Origin: an uncultured Acidobacteriaceae bacterium
Lineage (GTDB): Bacteria > Acidobacteriota > Terriglobia > Terriglobales > Acidobacteriaceae
Assembly: GCA_903849645.1 (NCBI GenBank)
Contig: CAINJJ010000037.1
Coordinates: forward strand, 160,294 to 224,293
Direction of reading: 5' to 3'
Length of the DNA stretch: 64,000 nt
The notes beneath the pieces were generated by a model that worked only from the letters and a program-made list of their open reading frames with translations, searched no databases and was not told where the DNA came from. Shown here one piece after another: positions 62,940 to 64,000 of this stretch; position 1 is the stretch's first letter; each line of letters begins with the position of its first letter. A program made the position numbers and the translations under genes.

Positions 62940-63584
62940 TTAAGGCTTGCCTGCTCCATGGTTCTTCACGTCGGCAATCATTTCCTGCACTTTGCCTTTT
63001 TCCTGGTAATTGGGGTTGGCAACCAGCAGTTTCTCCCAGTCGGCCAGAGCGCCGGCGCTGTCGCCTTTGCCCTTCCATCTGACCAGGCCGCGGTTGAAGA
63101 GTGTGTTCGCGTTCGTGGGCGCGTATGAGAGCGCCTTGTCAAATTCCGCGAGCGCCGAATCGGCATCCCCCATGTACCAGTAAGCTGTGGCCATGTCCGT
63201 GCGCACCGCCGCATTGGAAGCCTTTGCCTGGAGCGAGCGCCCATAGTAGTCCACCGCGGTTGGGTATAGCTGCGCGTCATAGTAGACGTTGCCGACGCCT
63301 GCCAGAAGGTCCGCGTTCTGGGGGTCGCCCTTGAGCTTCTCCAGCAGCGGCGCCGCCGACGCATCGGCCATCTCTTTCAACTGAGCTGGACTTGACGCCT
63401 GCTGCGGCCCGCTGACGGCCGGAATCATACCCTTCGCCGGCGCCGCGCCTTCTGTCCCTGCCTGGCTCTTCAATCCGCGGATGAACCACCCGCCGGCTAT
63501 GCCCGCGACCAGGCATCCCGCGATCAGGAATCCGGCCTGCTTGCGCGTCCATCCGCTTGTGCGAGTGCTATTTGTGTGCATCAT
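62940..63584 (-). CDS. Membrane-anchored TPR protein (paralogue of next gene)
   Basis: This 214-residue protein has one N-terminal TM (about 17-36), then about three TPR repeats (ADLLAGVGNVYYDAQLYPTAVDYYGRSL, AVRTDMATAYWYMGDADSALAEFDKAL) in the periplasm. It resembles the TPR part of CcmH/NrfG. Its C-terminal half (NANTLFNRGLVRWKGKGDSAGALADWEKLL) is alike in sequence to the next gene. It overlaps that gene by 17 bp. Confidence 0.78.
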   Translation of the reverse strand: MMHTNSTRTSGWTRKQAGFLIAGCLVAGIAGGWFIRGLKSQAGTEGAAPAKGMIPAVSGPQQASSPAQLKEMADASAAPLLEKLKGDPQNADLLAGVGNVYYDAQLYPTAVDYYGRSLQAKASNAAVRTDMATAYWYMGDADSALAEFDKALSYAPTNANTLFNRGLVRWKGKGDSAGALADWEKLLVANPNYQEKGKVQEMIADVKNHGAGKP

Positions 63585-64000
63585 TGCGCGCGGCCCCTTC
63601 GGTCCCTTGTTGATTGCTCATCGTCGTCAGCACATCGGCCATGAGCTTCTGCACAAACGCCTTGCGTTCCGGGCTCAGTTGCGGATTGGATTTGAGCAGC
63701 AACTGCCATGCCGCCAGAGCGCCCTTGCCGTCCTGCTTCCCCTGCAACTTGATCGTCCCAAGGTTGAACAGCGAATTGGCGTCTTTGGGGTCATAGGTTA
63801 GAGCCTGGTTCAGTTGTGCGATCGCTCCATCGTTATCGCCGCTCCGGTAGAGACTGGAAGCCAGCTTCGAGCGAAGCGCCAGATTCCTGGGCTCGATCTC
63901 GACCGCTCGGCCGTAGTACGCGGCGGCATCCTTGAACTGGTGCGTTGTGTGATACATGGCCCCAACTTGCATAAGCAGGGCGGCGTTCTGCGGGTCGCTC
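63568..64000 (-). CDS. TPR protein (5' part cut by window edge)
   Basis: The open frame runs from the right edge to the stop at 63568, giving about 143 C-terminal residues with three TPR repeats (DPQNAALLMQVGAMYHTTHQFKDAAAYYGRAVEIEPRN and following). The C-terminal block DANSLFNLGTIKLQGKQDGKGALAAWQLLL matches the neighbouring TPR protein, so the two arose by duplication. The true start lies outside the window. Confidence 0.75.
   Translation of the reverse strand, partial: SDPQNAALLMQVGAMYHTTHQFKDAAAYYGRAVEIEPRNLALRSKLASSLYRSGDNDGAIAQLNQALTYDPKDANSLFNLGTIKLQGKQDGKGALAAWQLLLKSNPQLSPERKAFVQKLMADVLTTMSNQQGTEGAARNDAHK

Overview
The window is about 64 kb of high-GC chromosomal DNA from what looks like an Acidobacteriota genome (Terriglobia-like). 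I infer this from the gene content: a very large Oar-type TonB-dependent receptor with an N-terminal carboxypeptidase-regulatory-like domain, a sedolisin (S53) peptidase carrying Ig-like repeats and a C-terminal membrane tail, a pair of GH106-type rhamnosidases, MqnC (futalosine menaquinone pathway) and a YpdA-type bacillithiol reductase. No rRNA, canonical tRNA, CRISPR array, prophage or complete insertion sequence is visible. Most genes are ordinary chromosomal genes, often with GTG or TTG starts and tight ATGA overlaps.

Layout. 1-9 kb: end of a membrane-tailed protein, a Csp-type copper-storage protein, the S53 peptidase, an ABC-2 exporter pair and a trypsin-like lipoprotein. 9-13 kb: a sensor kinase, YpdA and a VapBC module. 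13-18.7 kb: class I fumarase, an outer-membrane barrel, a papain-fold-like protein, cytochrome c, two related micro-proteins and mqnC. 18.7-20.2 kb: a lower-GC insert with an HNH nuclease and a HigBA-like toxin-antitoxin pair under a perfect inverted-repeat operator. 20.5-24.6 kb: a TetR-HlyD-ABC-permease operon resembling cecR-ybhGFSR. 26.5-31.2 kb: cyaY, pstS, a PhoR/PhoB-type pair and aqpZ.

31.3-33.9 kb is the most interesting part. A bacterial Ro60 orthologue (TROVE plus vWFA) is preceded on the same strand by about 1 kb of DNA holding several strongly foldable RNA elements. One of them is an almost perfect tRNA mimic whose acceptor stem is closed by a 6-nt loop, so that its 3' half precedes its 5' half, as expected of YrlA-type Y RNAs. 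Four elements share terminal-helix sequences (CCGGTGGCG on the 5' side and TTCCCCGG on the 3' side, slightly changed in the fourth). A small four-cysteine protein of unknown function lies inside the array. I read this as a Ro60/multi-Y-RNA locus.

34-51.8 kb is a carbohydrate block: a clan GH-A-like glycosidase, a rhamnose mutarotase, a fucose/arabinose-isomerase-like enzyme, a TPR protein, the TonB receptor with a good promoter, two divergent GH106-type enzymes and a GH20 hexosaminidase. Together they suggest uptake and breakdown of rhamnose-containing glycans. 52-64 kb holds housekeeping genes: an FtsX-type permease, a RodZ-like protein, metK, a YdcF-like protein, tsaC, a TrmH-family methyltransferase, rarA, a second VapBC module, dsbD and two paralogous TPR proteins, the last cut by the window edge.

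Several genes (mqnC, the 41-aa micro-protein, the HigB-like toxin, cyaY, the second vapB) have a -10-like hexamer ending 6-7 nt before the start codon, which suggests leaderless transcription.
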